Source: an uncultured Pseudomonadota bacterium (GTDB lineage Bacteria; Pseudomonadota; Gammaproteobacteria; Burkholderiales; Methylophilaceae). Taken from it: a stretch of 6,041 bases of DNA. A program made the position numbers and the translations under genes. Where the stretch lies: positions 1 through 6,041 of the forward strand of contig CAIOPD010000139.1 in NCBI GenBank assembly GCA_903860085.1, written 5' to 3'. The notes under the pieces were generated by a model. It worked only from the letters and a program-made list of their open reading frames with translations. It was not told the origin of the DNA and did not search any database. Positions 5,810-6,041 of the stretch are shown piece after piece. Every line of letters starts with the position of its first letter. Within the stretch, counting starts at the first letter, position 1.

Positions 5810-5845
5810 TTTGTCCTAATCAAAAAGGACAAAAAAAGGACAAAA
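5810..5845. repeat. Inverted and tandem AGGACAAA repeats, possible integrase arm-binding sites
   Basis: TTTGTCCT (5810-5817) is the exact inverse of AGGACAAA (5826-5833). AGGACAAAA then occurs again at 5837-5845, exactly 11 bp after the first copy, about one helical turn. The cluster lies about 60 bp from the tRNA-His remnant. Tyrosine recombinases of tRNA-targeting phages and islands bind short repeated arm sites at this sort of distance from the core, so this role is inferred from position and spacing. Confidence 0.6.
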
Positions 5846-5862
5846 CTTACTAACTAAATTAC

Positions 5863-5878
5863 ATGGTAATTATACCAT
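5863..5878. repeat. Short inverted repeat ATGGTA/TACCAT
   Basis: Perfect 6-bp arms (5863-5868 and 5873-5878) flank ATTA. It has a short run of five Ts on the plus side but too weak a stem to be a good terminator. It could be a protein-binding site within the presumed att region. Confidence 0.35.
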
Positions 5879-5966
5879 TTTTAGATATCTCCTCATTTAA
5901 CATTATAGAATGTCTGCTTTTAGGCAATGTAATTAATAGGTCGTCTAAGTACTAAGGGCCATAAGG

Positions 5967-5982
5967 AGTCAGTCAAAGTCAG
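5967..5982. repeat. AGTCAG repeat with 10-bp period
   Basis: AGTCAG occurs at 5967-5972 and 5977-5982, with another AGTCA at 5971-5975. Copies one helical turn apart suggest a protein lying along one face of the DNA, but the repeat is short and could be chance. Confidence 0.3.
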
Positions 5983-6020
5983 ATATTATAATTTTTAAAA
6001 TAGTTATTAATTTATTTTAC

Positions 6021-6039
6021 AGATATTCGTTAAATATCT
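6021..6039. repeat. AGATATT/AATATCT inverted repeat at right edge
   Basis: Perfect 7-bp arms (6021-6027 and 6033-6039) surround CGTTA. The same AGATATT word occurs at 5981-5987, and a related palindrome AGATATCT at 5883-5890. In AT-rich sequence this may be chance, or a repeated regulator site of a gene beyond 6041. Confidence 0.35.
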
Positions 6040-6041
6040 AA

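Larger units (their letters stand above)
5750..6041. other. 292-bp AT-rich non-coding segment beside the tRNA-His remnant
   Basis: No gene of any size is convincing on either strand. The segment holds AGGACAAAA repeats at 5810-5845, several short perfect inverted repeats and a phased AGTCAG repeat at 5967-5982. It becomes very AT-rich toward 6041. It may be the inner flank of an integrated element, where integrase and excisionase binding sites usually lie, but the next gene is outside the window. Confidence 0.55.

Noticed and set aside
5822..5845. CRISPR-like repeat
   Set aside because: Only two direct copies of a 9-bp word with overlapping A-tracts are present; there is no repeat-spacer structure.
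5863..5881. Rho-independent terminator on the plus strand
   Set aside because: The stem is only 6 bp and AT-rich, the T run is short, and no gene ends just upstream.

Overview
The window reads as the chromosome of a proteobacterium, probably a betaproteobacterium; moderate-to-low GC and the look of the ValRS and MoeB proteins would suit something like the Methylophilaceae, but that family guess comes from memory and is unchecked. All real genes lie on the minus strand, so the region reads right to left.

Right edge (about 5640-6041): no protein gene. A degenerate tRNA-His(GTG), 66 nt instead of about 77, has lost the 3' side of its D stem and the 5' side of its anticodon stem but keeps the anticodon loop, T arm, CCA end and a good rho-independent terminator. 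On its 5' side lie AT-rich DNA, helically spaced AGGACAAAA repeats with an inverted partner, and other short dyads. This resembles the edge or scar of an integrative element that used tRNA-His as attachment site; no integrase gene is visible.

Middle (about 3978-5640): an OsmB-type glycine-zipper lipoprotein (5043-5270) with a long, palindrome-rich upstream region (16-bp perfect palindrome beside a promoter-like sequence; near-concentric dyad closer to the gene), then a MoeB-type E1-like adenylyltransferase (4190-4936), then 212 bp leading into valS.

Left half: complete valyl-tRNA synthetase valS (1125-3977). About 40 bp past its stop lies the end of an IS3-family (IS150-type) insertion sequence (1-1082, running off the left edge). 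The IS appears to have landed in the loop of the valS terminator, leaving one stem arm. It carries orfA and the start of orfB, joined by a well-formed -1 frameshift signal (SD-like GGAG, A AAA AAG slippery site, 12-bp stem). A nested dyad at the IS end covers the orfA ribosome-binding site and could silence translation of read-through transcripts from valS.

The genes are unrelated housekeeping functions (translation, molybdopterin/sulfur-carrier activation, envelope stress). The points of interest are the mobile-element junctions and the regulatory-looking intergenic structures, not a new multigene system.
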